The translations under genes were made by a program, and so were the position numbers. A stretch of 64,000 nt of DNA from Rhodeus uyekii (Eukaryota; Chordata; Actinopteri; Cypriniformes; Acheilognathidae): assembly GCA_037043235.1 (NCBI GenBank), contig JAWRVZ010000322.1, positions 437,988 to 501,987 on the forward strand, given 5' to 3'. The stretch's first letter is position 1. Every line of letters begins with the position of its first letter. The notes beneath the pieces are model-generated. The model did no database searches. It saw only the letters and a program-made list of their open reading frames with translations, and was not told where the DNA came from. Below are positions 41,798 through 52,030 of this stretch, one piece after another.

Positions 41798-43541
41798 TCA
41801 AGTCCGAGGCTATGCTTTAAAAGCTTGAGTGAAAAGGTGGGTTTTTAACTGTGATTTAAAGAAATTCAACACTGTAATATTACGGAGATGAGCAGGGAAT
41901 GCATTCCACAATTTAGGACCCTGGACGCTAAAACACCGGCCTCCAAACTTTTTATACCTGAACCTCAGAGTAATCAGAGAGATAAGTTCAGAGGAGCGGA
42001 GTGTTCTGGCTGACTGGTAGACTTTTACTAATTCAGCAAGGTAAGCTGGGACCAAACCATGGATGGTCTTGAACACGAACAGTAGCATCTTATACTCCAC
42101 CCTAAACTGCACTGGGAGCCAGTGAAACAAGCGGAGGACAGGGGTGATGTGTGACCATTTAGAGGTGTTGGAGAGAAGACGTGCGGCAGCGTTTTGTACC
42201 AATTGAAGACGATTAAGCAGTGACATATTTAGTCCAGAGTAGAGGGCATTACAATAGTCAATCTTTGAGCTGATGAAGGCATTAATTGCTTTTTCAAGAT
42301 CAGCTCTGGGCAAAAAATGTTTGACCTTACTGAGTAGTCTTAGCTGATAAAAACTTGCCTTCACTACTACACCACTCTGTTTATCAAATTGCACATTTTT
42401 ATCCAAGATAACACCCAGGTTACGCACAGTTGGAGCAAACTGAGGTTTAGAGGGCCAAAGCTATCCGCAGTGTTGGATAAATCCGGGCTGAACATGATGT
42501 ACTCAGTCTTTTCTTCAATGAAATTAAATGAAGGAAATTCTGGGAAAGCTACTTTGATGTCCTGAAGGCAATTGTGGAAAGGGTCCAATGCAGACCGATT
42601 ACTCAGAATCACAGGAAGGTAGATCTGGAGGTCGTCTGCATAGAAATTGAAATGTACATTGTGTCTGGAGATAAGTTGACCAAGTGGCAGCATGTAGAGT
42701 GAAAACAAAACAGGACTGAGAATGGAACCCTGTGGCACTCCAGATGACAAAGGAGCAACTGAGGAGGAAAATTCATTAAACATAACTGAAAAAGTTCTGT
42801 TAGTGAGGTATGAGAAGAACCACTTTAGCACCGCCCACATGATCCCAATAGCATGATCCACAGTGTCAAATGCAGCGGTAAGGTCCAGTAAGACCAAAAC
42901 CACAGAGCTTTTTCTGTCCAGTGCTTCCAGAATGTTGTTATGTACTCTCAGTAACGCCAATTCAGTGCTGTGCCTGGTCCTGAAACCAGACTGGAATGTA
43001 TCACCAATGCTGTTCAATTGGAGATGAGCCTGGAGCTGGGCATAAACAAGGTTGGGTTTCTTGAGCAACGGTCTAATAATGGCATGTTTGAGAGCTTTAG
43101 GAACAGTACCCAAAATAAGACAGCTGTTTATGAAGGAGACAAGGCAGGGACCAATGATGTCAACAGCCTCCTTCAGAATCCTTGCAGGAACAGCATCTAA
43201 AGGGCAGGTGGTAGGCTTCAACTCAAAGACAGCTTTTTTGAGGTCCACAAGAGTAACTGCCTCAAAGTTTTCTAGCACACAATGTGCCGCACAAGACGCT
43301 ATGACAACAGTAGTAATTGAGTAATTGAGTAATTGTTTACTCAATTACAAATTGAGTAATTGTTTGCCAAACAGCCAAAACCTTGTCCACAAAATATTGT
43401 TTGAATTCATTACATGTATTTTCATAAACATCATTCAAGGCAAAAGACCGGATTAATAACAGAATTAATAGTGTTAAATAAAATTCCAGGACGGTATTGT
43501 CCTTTAGCATCCTTCAGTGTCCTTTAGCATCCTTCAGAATC
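41757..43541 (-). mobile_element. L2-like LINE (family B, copy 2)
   Basis: Same family as 26325-28855, in minus orientation, inserted in the BEL integrase. It covers the RT and tail but not the endonuclease. The 5' edge carries a 17 bp tandem duplication (TCCTTTAGCATCCTTCAG twice, 43498-43541). RT frames are less broken than in copy 1, but a stretch of RT is deleted. Confidence 0.88.
41810..43344 (-). pseudogene. LINE family B RT with in-frame deletion
   Basis: Frame 43344-42367 covers most of the RT (LKKAVFELKPTTCPLDAVPA, GFRTRHSTELALLRVHNN, VLLDLTAAFDTVDH, SSGVPQGSILSPVLF, FYADD), and frame 42427-41810 the thumb and tail (MRNLGVILDKN, LQLVQNAAARLL). Compared with copy 1, the RT jumps from KKPNL straight to VYAQLQAHL. 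About 24 codons including the FRPIS block are missing without a frame change. That block belongs to the RT fingers, so the enzyme would not be expected to work. Confidence 0.87.
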
Positions 43542-43662
43542 GCTCCTGAGTCCGGAGTTTTTTGTAGAAAATCCATCTAACGTGTAGAGCTCGAATCCGG
43601 CTGTATCGCGACCGGAAGGTGGAGCGGTATGCCGTAAACTGTCCAGCTGCCGTAAACCGTCA

Positions 43663-43775
43663 AGAGGTGTAGGTGAGTCGAACATGACTATATATACATG
43701 TTTCCTCTCATGCTGATAGGATGAGGTGTAATTGCTGATGACGAGTTGATTGCGTTAATCCTTTGAACGTGCTCC
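43663..43775 (+). repeat. Inverted flanking repeat of Ngaro-like element, left
   Basis: Matches the reverse complement of 47925-48035. Contains a TATATATA motif (GACTATATATACATG) that may be a promoter. The right copy keeps TATTTATA at the same place. Confidence 0.7.
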
Positions 43776-45500
43776 TCCCGAACTTTGTTAATAAAACATC
43801 ATTTGGCGAGTAGACGATCAGTTATTGTCTTCACGGATGATCAAATTAATTCCATGTCTCCTGCATATGATTGGAGGGTGAATAACATCTGTGCAGTGCT
43901 CTCTTGTTCCTGTATAATGTTCATTGAATTATTACAGCTCCGGTTACGGTCGCCCTGGACCTTTGCTTAAGGAGTTGCGTTTTCTTTATTTTGACTTATG
44001 AGTTTTTATTATTGTGTATGAAATTTACTTTGGAAGTTTTGTGTTAATTGTTATGTGAGTCTTGGTTTCGTTTTTTTGAAGTATCCTTTTTGAACGTTTT
44101 GTTGTTTTTCTTATGCATTGTAATTGCTTTTGATTAATTTCCTGTGAAGTTTCATTTTGTTTGAGGTTGTAATTTGAATTATGTTGTGTTTGTGGGTTGT
44201 TGTTTTTTGTTTTTAGGAGCTGCTGGCCTCTTGATCAGGGGGGACGATCTCTTTCTTTGTGGTGGCATTCTTCTTTGACGGCATGGTCTGCAGTGTGCAT
44301 TGGGGTCTTTTCTTTATGTGAGTGTGTTGTGTAGGCTTAGGAGAATATTTATTGACTTGCCCAAGGTGGTTTAGTCAGGCAATATTTGCTAAAATTTAAG
44401 TAATGGTTGCGAGGCGACACCCACGCTCGCCTCACTATATCTCTGGTGTTCTCTTCATTTCACACAAATAATTAATTTGCTTGCCACTAAATCCATGACA
44501 TGTACTTCCTTACAAGTGCTCACCTTGGCAACTGGTAAATATATCTTCTAACCCCTTTTCAACAGAAATTAAAAAACAAAAATCACTTTTTTAAAAATTA
44601 TCAAGCACAATGTTCTCTCACCATTCCTGATTTCCATCACGTTTTACAGCTGTCTTTTTTTTCTGTCACCTCCTTGCGGACCAAATTACTGAGAACAGTT
44701 TTTTTTTTTTTTTTTTTTTTTTACAATCAATAGGTTTTGTAGTATGCTATTGTTTTGAGTTTAAGTTTAACAGTTTTGAAAACTGTGCAGATTGGCCTAA
44801 TGTTATATTGAAAGCATGACATTTTTTTAATAACAAAATCAACAATTAATTGTTGGCAAATGTAAAGGCCCTTTTACACCAAAGGAAAATAATTTATCCT
44901 CAGGCTGAAAGAAATGCAAAGTCACGCCTGTACAGAGATGTCAGTCAATATATTACTTATTTGAAAAGGTAACTTAGATATTTTGTTATGAATTTAAAAG
45001 TAATCAGTGAATTGAAAAAAGTAATCGTATTACATAACTCAAGTTATTTGTAATGTGTTACCCCAACACTGGGTACACAGAGTTTTGATGGTTATGTAAA
45101 TGTGAGAAATCAGTTCAAAGATGTAAAAACTTAATGCATTTTGTGCCAAAGTAATGATAAATGATCCCCATTTTAGCCGACAGACTTCTATTGTGCTCAC
45201 TGTGTGAAGAGTTTTAAAAAGGAAACATAGGGAAGAGTGGGGTAATGTGAAACACCCCCTGTATCTAGGCAACATAACACATTTATGGTCATATGACTCT
45301 TGTTTTCAAGCCCTTTTCATTTCCTCTTGGCCATGAAGGAGTGGACCCCATGGTGCTGTGTTAAGCATGTTTTTTTCACACAAATATATATTTTTGCATG
45401 TAAAAGTACATTTTATTGCTGTCCACTTAATCAACTGTTGTGCCAAAGCAAATTGATTCAGGTAGAAAAATTATATCATAGATGTTGATGAACTACCAAC
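43776..45500. other. AT-rich stretch, no gene recognised
   Basis: No coding domains. A 24 bp poly-T tract lies at 44699-44722. Sequence up to about 44470 could belong to the Ngaro-like element or to an LTR. The rest is unassigned. The RT expected upstream of the RNase H is not here. Confidence 0.4.
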
Positions 45501-46135
45501 CAGGGTTGGGGAGTAGTGAAATACATGTAACGACGTTACGTATTTAAAATACAAAATTTGAGTAACTGTATTTCGTTACAGTTACATTTTAAATTGATGG
45601 TAATCAAATTACAGTTACATTCAAAAAGTATTTTAGATTACCAAAGTGATTACTTTGAATTTTAATGTCATTTATTTATTAATATTAACGTAAGCTGTCG
45701 GATTATTCTCTGACTCTGTCTCTTTAAAAAAAAAAAAAAAAAAGGGCGCGCAGCCTGTTCAGTTAGCAAGCTGGAGAGTGTAGATCTGCAATCGCATAAA
45801 AAAATGGACGGGAAAACAGCGCGGAACATTCGTGGGAAATTCAAAGACAATTTTACTTATAAAAAAGAAAAAAGGACGTAACATTGCAGTGCAATGCAAG
45901 CTATGTCTACCTGCAACAAAACAGCATATGGGGCTTTAACATCTAATCTGAAAAAGCATCTTGAAGTAAGTTGTTCTTGGTCTTGTGAAAATTATTTTCT
46001 TTATTTATTCCTTATTTTCCCCATTTACTCATACGTTGAGCTTTGTATTGCTATCATTAGCCTATGTTTAATATTTATAAGAATGGATACTTTTCCTCAA
46101 ACAATGGAACGGTATATCTTTTTTACAACAATCTA
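45501..46135 (+). mobile_element. hAT 5' end with BED-finger exon (copy 1)
   Basis: Starts CAGGGTTGGGGAGTAGTG and shares about 300 bp with 53093-53402. After an ATG at 45804 lies a frameshifted BED finger: CKLC, then in a shifted frame YGALTSNLKKHLE, followed by a splice donor (GAAG then TAAGTT, about 45965). The transposase core and right end are absent. The element stops where Ngaro-like RNase H begins. Confidence 0.72.
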
Positions 46136-46136
46136 G

Positions 46137-46545
46137 TCTCTCTCTCTGTGGACATACAATTTTTCACAGACGCAGCACCCTCTATCGAATTCGGGGGTTA
46201 TTACCAAGGCCGGTGGTTTGCGTCTACATGGCCACCCCAGCTGTCAGACTCATTGCAACAGACATCTTCCTCAGCACTGTTCGAGCTGTACCCCCTGGTA
46301 ATAGAAGCTTTCCTGTGGGGGAAAGAAGGGTCTTTCAATAGCGTTCTAGTACATTGTGACAAAGAAGCCACCGTACATTGCATTAGTAAAGGCCATTCAC
46401 ACTCCCCTGCACTCATGCCCTTTCTTGGAGACGCCTCACTTGGATCTCAGCCTGCGACAAATTTATCATGATTGCAAATCATGTCCCCGGAGCAAAAAGC
46501 CAAATAGCAGACTCTCTCTCTCGTTTTGCTTTAGAGAAATTCAAG
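46137..46545 (+). pseudogene. Ngaro-like RNase H domain
   Basis: FFTDAAPSIEFGGYYQGRWF carries the first Asp, ELYPLVIEAFLWGKE the Glu and VLVHCDKEATVHCISKG the second Asp of RNase H. After a frameshift at about 46430 the sequence continues MIANHVPGAKSQIADSLSRF, the typical end of retroelement RNase H. It would degrade the RNA strand during cDNA synthesis. The preceding RT is missing. Confidence 0.8.
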
Positions 46546-47120
46546 CTGCTGGTGCCAGAAGCGGACCCATTCCCAACCCCAGTTCCTCACTATTCCTGTT
46601 CCTGTTCCATGTTCATACTGGCTTTTTTTGGTTTCCTCAGATGCTCAGAACTCACCACCACATCCAGCTTTAACCCAACATTACATCCCACAATTTCCGA
46701 CTTGTCAGTACTGGACGATGAAACCATTTCTTACTTCATCAAATGAAGCAAGACTGATCCGACCAAAAAAGGCCACTTTATCTACATATTCAATCTTCCG
46801 TCACCAATCCAACCATACCAAACCCTCCTAGCCTACCTCCATTTCCGAAAATCACAGGCCAAACTTCCATCCGACCCACTCTTCGTGGATGATTCCAACC
46901 GCCCCATTACACATTTTTGATTTCAGAAACACCTTAAAGCTACGTTACTCCAAACCGATTTCCCAACAGAACATTTCTCCAGCCATTCCTTCCGCATAGG
47001 TGCAGCGACCACAGCTGCACAAAAAGGCCTTTCCCAACATCAAATCCAAGCACCTGGTCTTCAGAAGCCTTCAAGAGCTACATCAGATCAGACAGATCAT
47101 ACATCAAACAAGCCCACCAA
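46546..47120 (+). pseudogene. Ngaro-like tyrosine recombinase, two TGA stops and a frameshift
   Basis: In one frame: GFLRCSELTT (first Arg), then TGA (46744-46746), SKTDPTKKGHFIYIFNL (Lys), a second TGA (46918-46920) and SSHSFRIGAATTAAQKGL (H-x-x-R). A frameshift near 47050 leads to WSSEAFKSYIRS, which carries the nucleophilic Tyr. All catalytic positions are thus still recognisable though the frame is dead. The enzyme would integrate circular cDNA by site-specific-type recombination. Confidence 0.82.
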
Positions 47121-47187
47121 ACTCTCATCAGCTAAGCATCAGTTCCTCTCCACCAACTTCATGGCCACTACCTTTCCATTTACGCAG

Positions 47188-47600
47188 AATGACGCTCCCG
47201 CAGGAGCCAGTTCTCTCTAAATTCCACTGCCACAGCAGTGACGCTCCCGCAGGAGCAAACGCCCTCCAATTATCCACGGCCACAGCAGTGACGCTCCCGC
47301 AGGAGCCAGCTCTCTCTAACTTCCACTGCCGCAGCAGTGACGCTCCCGCAGGAGCAAGGCTTCTCAAACTATCCACTGTCGCAGCAGTGGCGCTCCCGCA
47401 GGAGCCAGCTCTCTCTAACTATCCACTGCCGCAGCAGTAATGCTCACGCAGGAGCAAGGCTTCTCAAACTATCCACTGCAACAACCAGCTCTCTCTAACT
47501 ATCCACTGCCGCAGCAGTGACGCTCCCACAGGAGCCAGCTCTTTCTAACTTCCACTGCCACAGCAGTGACGCTCCCACAGGAGCAAACGCCCTCCAATTA
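47188..47600. repeat. Hairpin-forming minisatellite, about 49 bp unit
   Basis: About eight units. Each contains GCTCCCGCAGGAGC (5 bp stem, CGCA loop) and CACTGCCGCAGCAGTG (6 bp stem, CGCA loop). The linker alternates between a CCAGCTCTCTCTAA type and a CAAACGCC or CAAGGCTT type, giving a roughly 99 bp higher-order repeat. Loops vary (CGCA or CACA) while most stems stay paired. Confidence 0.85.
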
Positions 47601-47603
47601 GTC

Positions 47604-47870
47604 CAGAGGGGTTTCCACTGCTATGGTAGCGACGTGCCTCCTGCTGCAGCGGGGCCCAGAGGGGTTTCCACTGCTGCGACGGTGATGTGCCTCCTGCTGA
47701 TGTGAGGGCCCAGAGGGGTTTCCACCGTCACAGCAGCGACATGCCTCCTGCTCCCACTGGGGCCCAGAGGGGTCTCCACTGTCACACCAGTGACGTACCT
47801 CCCGTTCCTGCAGCGACCACGGGGGTTTCCACCACCACAGTGGCGACATGCCTCCCTACTCCCATGGCAG
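47604..47870. repeat. Second minisatellite, 53-54 bp unit
   Basis: Five units beginning CAGAGGGGTTTCCACTG at 47604, 47657, 47711 and 47765, with a diverged one at about 47815. The unit includes a CCACTGC ... GCAGCGAC-type potential stem and GCCTCCTGCT. It lies directly after the first minisatellite and before the right inverted repeat. Confidence 0.82.
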
Positions 47871-47924
47871 CCCAGGGGAGGAATTTCAGAGGTAGCCCCC
47901 CCCCCCCCCTCCTCAGCTGTACAC

Positions 47925-48035
47925 GTTCAAAGGATTAACGCAATCAACTCATCATCAGCAATTATACCTCATCCAATCAACAAGAGAGGAAGCGTGTATA
48001 AATAGACATGTTTCGACTCACCCACATATCTCGAC
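47925..48035 (-). repeat. Inverted flanking repeat of Ngaro-like element, right
   Basis: Inverted copy of 43663-43775, next to a C-run (47899-47912). Confidence 0.7.
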
Positions 48036-48324
48036 ATTTTTCGGCATCCCTCCACCACCCCGACTCCTCACACTTAATCGTTCCTATCAAAGTCAGGATA
48101 TGGGGGGAGTTCTCCAGGTTCGAGCTAAATACTGAGCTCGGAGCCCTCTCCTCGGACAGCACGCCAAATACGCATACCATTTACTACTCATGAATCATTT
48201 GTAAATGTAAACTCGTGAAACACCCAAGGGGGCTGTTTAGTTATTCTTATCAACTATGTATTTTAACTCTATTTATTGTCAAGCAACACATGCAACATAT
48301 TCCACTCCCTTTCTTAGATGTGAT

Positions 48325-48650
48325 TGTAACGGAGTTAAATGTTCGGGGAGGAAGGAGGCGGGAACCGGCAGACATTTAAAGCTTTTAATAACCAAAATAA
48401 AACATAAATACAAAACGAAAGTAATGGAAAACACAAAACACACAACACACAAAACACAAAACACAAAATGCAACATAAAATCCAGGCCTGGTCCTCTTTC
48501 GCTTTCACTGTCGTCGCTCCTCCTTTTATGTCTCCGCTCCTCCGTGAGAATCGAGAGACACCGGTGGCTCGCAGGTGTCACTCATTATCCATCACGCCAC
48601 CGGCTCTCGTGACGCTCTCACGGTCCCTCGACCCCACCCTGCTCGCCACA
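48325..48650 (-). repeat. TRIM-like element LTR (3' LTR in element orientation)
   Basis: On the minus strand there is a CATAAAAGG TATA-like motif in the middle and TTATTAAAAGC near the end. It contains an ACACAAAACACAAAAC-rich simple stretch that the other LTR lacks. Confidence 0.88.
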
Positions 48651-49290
48651 TACCGGGAGGGTACTCCCGAGACTGTGCTCTACTCCCCCCCCCCCTCGTC
48701 TGGGGGGGGCCCGATCACGGCGTGCGGGGTACCTGGGGGTAAGGACAGACGAGGCGAGGGAAAAGGAAACGGAGACAAGAGGAGCGACAGCGACGAGAGA
48801 GGGGAGAGAGGAAAAAGAAAGAAAAAAAAAATCTTGGTCCGGTTCCCCGACACGCTGCCTATCGGTCCTCGACCGCCCGAGAGGTTCTTCCTCGTGGTGC
48901 CGTGCGATGGCACTGGATGCGGATCCGTGGACAATCCGACACTCCTCTGCCCTCTGGCGGCCGGCGACGACTCCTCCTTGCGAGGGCAGCCGGCAGCGAG
49001 CCCCCGTTCCCCGCTCCTCCCCGTTCACGGTGGACGGCAGCTGGCTCCGGCGCTCTGGCGAACGGGCGACTCCTCCGCTCCTTCATGGATGGCAGCCTCC
49101 CACCTCGACCCAGGAGCACGGCAGGGCTCTCCGTCCCACGCGATCCTTCGGCGCGCCATCGCCGCGGGCAGCATCTGACGATCCTCATGTCTTCTCTCGT
49201 GCTGCCCGACCTCCGCAGCACCGTGAGCCCTCCCGGCAGCGAGTGCTCTTTGACAGCGTATCCCTCCGACCTCCCGGGTTTCGGCACCAG
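48651..49290. other. Internal region of TRIM-like element, non-coding
   Basis: GC-rich, open in several frames at once, which is a composition effect. A C-run at 48682-48715 reads as a purine run on the minus strand and may be a polypurine tract, about 30 bp from the LTR. Confidence 0.6.
49272..49289 (-). other. Primer binding site for tRNA-Phe
   Basis: The plus strand equals the last 18 nt of tRNA-Phe (TCCCGGGTTTCGGCACCA). The minus strand is therefore complementary to it and lies 1 nt from the LTR edge, the normal place for priming. Confidence 0.9.
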
Positions 49291-49619
49291 TGTAGCAGAG
49301 TTAAATGTTCAGGGAGGAAGGAGGCGGGAACCGGCAGACATTTAAAGCTTTTAATAACCAAAATAAAACATAAATACAAAACGAAAGTAATGGCGGCAGC
49401 CCCTCGCAGTCAACTGCCGCCCACACAAAACACAACATAAAATCCAGGCCTGGATTTTGAAATCCTCTCGCTTTCACTGTCGTCGCTTCTCCTTTTATGT
49501 CTCCGCTCCTCCGTGAGAATCGAGAGACACCGGTGGCTCGCAGGTGTCACTCATTATCCATCACGCCACCGGCTCTTGTGACGCTCTCACGGCCCCTCGA
49601 CCCCACCCTGCTCGCCACA
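49291..49619 (-). repeat. TRIM-like element LTR (5' LTR in element orientation)
   Basis: 329 bp, matching 48325-48650 apart from a replaced short block (CGGCAGCCCCTCGCAG region instead of the ACACAAAAC stretch) and scattered changes. Confidence 0.88.
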
Positions 49620-49624
49620 GTGAT

Positions 49625-52030
49625 TAACTGCTTAAGAGCTTTCCTGTTAAACATAATAAACAAAAAAACATGTCTAATTAAACGTAAAACACTGAATAGT
49701 TTTATTAATTATATATTAATAGATTAATTAATCATGCAGATTAATTATCCTAAATTAACGAAAGAGCAGTGTGTAATTTTCTATTAGTCTTTTGTTTGAT
49801 TAACATTAATCAATTAACCAATTAAATATGCAATTTTGCAGTTTATGTTCCCTTAAGACGTAACCAACAGTGGTTTATGCAAATACTCACAAAACAGGGA
49901 GTTTTTATATATTTTTGTTTGTATTTAAACGTTTAGTTGCAAACCCGAAGTTCAAAGTTTACTTGTCTGTGTTCCTCTCCATCTCAGAGTGAGTGCACAG
50001 AGAGCTTCTTGGAGAACAGCATCTCTTTCGTGGCTTACTATCTTTTAATCACCCCTTTAATTACCAAGCACAATCTGTGGTTTGGCAACAGTAGATTGCA
50101 TTTTCAGAAAATCTCTGACTTGGACGTTATGTTTGGACTTTATAGGAGGAGCGAAAGCACACCACTGTGAAGGGAAAAACATGCACATTGCTGTAGGGTT
50201 GCTATTGTTGCTTAATTGCCACAATGACTTTGCAATTTTATTGTCCTTTTCAGACACCCGGTAGAACTGCCAGATAATTTTTTTTAATAGTGCATAGAAA
50301 AATTCTTATGAGTTTTGCATCTTATGATGCTTGACTTAAAAATCTCTACTAATAACGTCTTTTTGATTTATTGGTTTTTGGTTTATCAAAAGTTTCCAGT
50401 GTGGCATGAAAATGCACAAAAAATTGAATTGAGTCTAGTTGACATATGAGATTTAAATCAGAACTGACTTAGGGACGTGGTCTTGACTCTCTGCATTTGT
50501 GAGCACGGTTAAATCACTCACCCACCATGGACTCTAGGGTCCTTGTGTCTCTTGTCTTATCAATCTATCGACATGGCATCTGTGCTGGAAGGCTGCTAAA
50601 TGCCCTGTGCCATCTAAGAATACTAATGAAGATGCAGATAGCTTGTTTGGCCATTTCAGCATTATTGATCTCCCTGCAGGCCTTGGAAGGGCTAGATGGA
50701 TGGGATGTCACCTATGAGAGCACTCTTTTGAGCCGTGTCCCTCACTGCGAGTCCCCTCCTCAACTAAACCCTCATAACCAATGAAATTCCTGCAAGTTCT
50801 AAGCTTAAGGTTTACATTTCTTAGCTAGGTCACTCACTGCTGACAAAGTTACTGTTAATTACCAGGAGTGAAAGTTGGTCCTCACAAGCCTGCTAATGAG
50901 CTGCCAGTTAAGAAACAAAGCCAATTGGTGCAATTAGTCTGGCATTTATCTTGATTAAAAGTGATATGCTGGCATGTTGTGTTCTAGAGTAAATATAAAG
51001 TCTTATTCAAAACTGAAGAAAAGGAATCTTCAGAGCAATCTGAGCAAATGTTCATATTAGTGGAGCTTGTTTAGGCAAGCATCACTGTTACCATCTCTCA
51101 GATAAAGGTTAGAGATTTGAACAAGCTTCTAACTCTAATGTAGAGTGTAACTCGTCCTGCACTGTTTATATTACCAACATGTATGATACTTAAAATTGTG
51201 CTGCTTGTTCTATTAAAATTTCACACAGCAGATGATAAAATATATTAAAAATGTTACTTTTTTACTAAAAGGGCAGATCTAAACTAGAGCCATAAATAGG
51301 GAACATAATAATATAGAAACTTTAGAAACTTTTTCTCCTTTGGCATCTGAAGTAACATCATTACAACACCTAAATTAAACTATCTGTGGCAACATCTTTT
51401 CTATAGGAAGGTTAAAAAAAAGTAAAAAAAATACAATCATAAATAAAACTTCTTCAGTGCCTCAGTTTTGTCTCCTTGACAACATTGTGAAGAAAGTAAA
51501 GTATTTAAATTATTTTCCTAATAAGAAAACCCTATTAGTGTTTCAGAAGAGATCACTCTAATAACATCTCAGACTATATTCAGACTTGACGAGAAAATAT
51601 GCAATTCATTTCAGGTTATTCGAGTTTATCAAAATGTCATTCGGATGATACAAGTTGCAGAGAAATTTCAGAGATAAAAAAGGGAGACTACATTAAATAT
51701 GGATCCTCTAAAAAAAAATTCAATAGGAAATGTCACAGGAAAGAACTGTACTCTTCAAGCACAATTCAATTGTCTTCTCAGCAATGAACAAGCATTAACC
51801 TCTGAGCATTATAATTAAAATAGCAGAACTCATATTTGGCAGGAAACAGCAGAGAGTGAGTTAAAGCATAATTTAGTAATTGAAGCATTACAAGGCTGCA
51901 TGCTGTCAAATGAAGAAGAAAAAAAAGCTCTTCAAGAGACATTGATTTAGCTTTAAAACAATTTAGCCATAATTTAGCCATAATATTTAACCGTAAAAAT
52001 CATCTGTTTATAGACAGCAGGTTTAATGTC
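49625..52030. other. Longest repeat-free stretch, no gene recognised
   Basis: AT-rich, single-copy within the window. The only frame of note is 50527-50784. A patch at 50855-50960 carries several TAAT-core motifs (TTAATTACC, CTAATGAG, CAATTAG). No splice-site-framed coding could be supported. Confidence 0.4.
50527..50784 (+). CDS. Small unrecognised ORF with strong Kozak context
   Basis: An 85-codon frame starts in the context CCACCATGG, a near-ideal vertebrate start. It encodes a hydrophobic segment at about residues 34-53 (MKMQIACLAISALLISLQAL) that could be a signal or membrane anchor, followed by a polar tail. I do not recognise any family. A frame of this length is expected by chance in a region this size, so it is a weak candidate kept only because of the start context and hydrophobic segment. 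Confidence 0.15.
   Translation: MDSRVLVSLVLSIYRHGICAGRLLNALCHLRILMKMQIACLAISALLISLQALEGLDGWDVTYESTLLSRVPHCESPPQLNPHNQ

Larger units (their letters stand above)
43545..48240 (+). mobile_element. Ngaro-like tyrosine-recombinase retroelement relic
   Basis: The plus strand at 46137-47120 encodes RNase H followed by a tyrosine recombinase, a DIRS-superfamily combination unlike the DIRS copies nearby. Sequence at 43663-43775 matches 47925-48035 in inverted orientation (about three quarters identical by eye), including GTTGATTGCGTTAATCC and ATCCTTTGAACGTG. An hAT fragment (45501 to about 46135) interrupts the coding side, and the RT is missing. Ngaro elements usually have split direct repeats, so inverted copies are unexpected. 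The outer limits are approximate. Confidence 0.7.
48325..49619 (-). mobile_element. Compact LTR-flanked element (TRIM-like), tRNA-Phe primed
   Basis: Direct repeats 48325-48650 and 49291-49619 have TG...CA ends (TGTAACGGAG ... CTCGCCACA). GTGAT flanks both outer sides (48320-48324 and 49620-49624), a perfect 5 bp target duplication. One base inside the right LTR, 49272-49289 reads TCCCGGGTTTCGGCACCA, the 3' end of tRNA-Phe including CCA. The primer binding site therefore faces left and the element lies on the minus strand. The internal region is only 640 bp and GC-rich, with no gag or pol. It must use proteins of another element. Confidence 0.92.

Noticed and set aside
46356..46831. Additional plus-strand frames over the RNase H and recombinase
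   Set aside because: Shadow frames. Motifs appear only in the frames described for the Ngaro-like element.
47188..47870. CRISPR-like array
   Set aside because: Repeats are tandem without unique spacers, alternate between two linker types and lie in a eukaryotic retroelement.
48468..49440. Several long overlapping frames on both strands in a GC-rich stretch
   Set aside because: They lie in the interior and LTRs of the TRIM-like element, overlap in many frames at once and show no domain. High GC lowers stop frequency.
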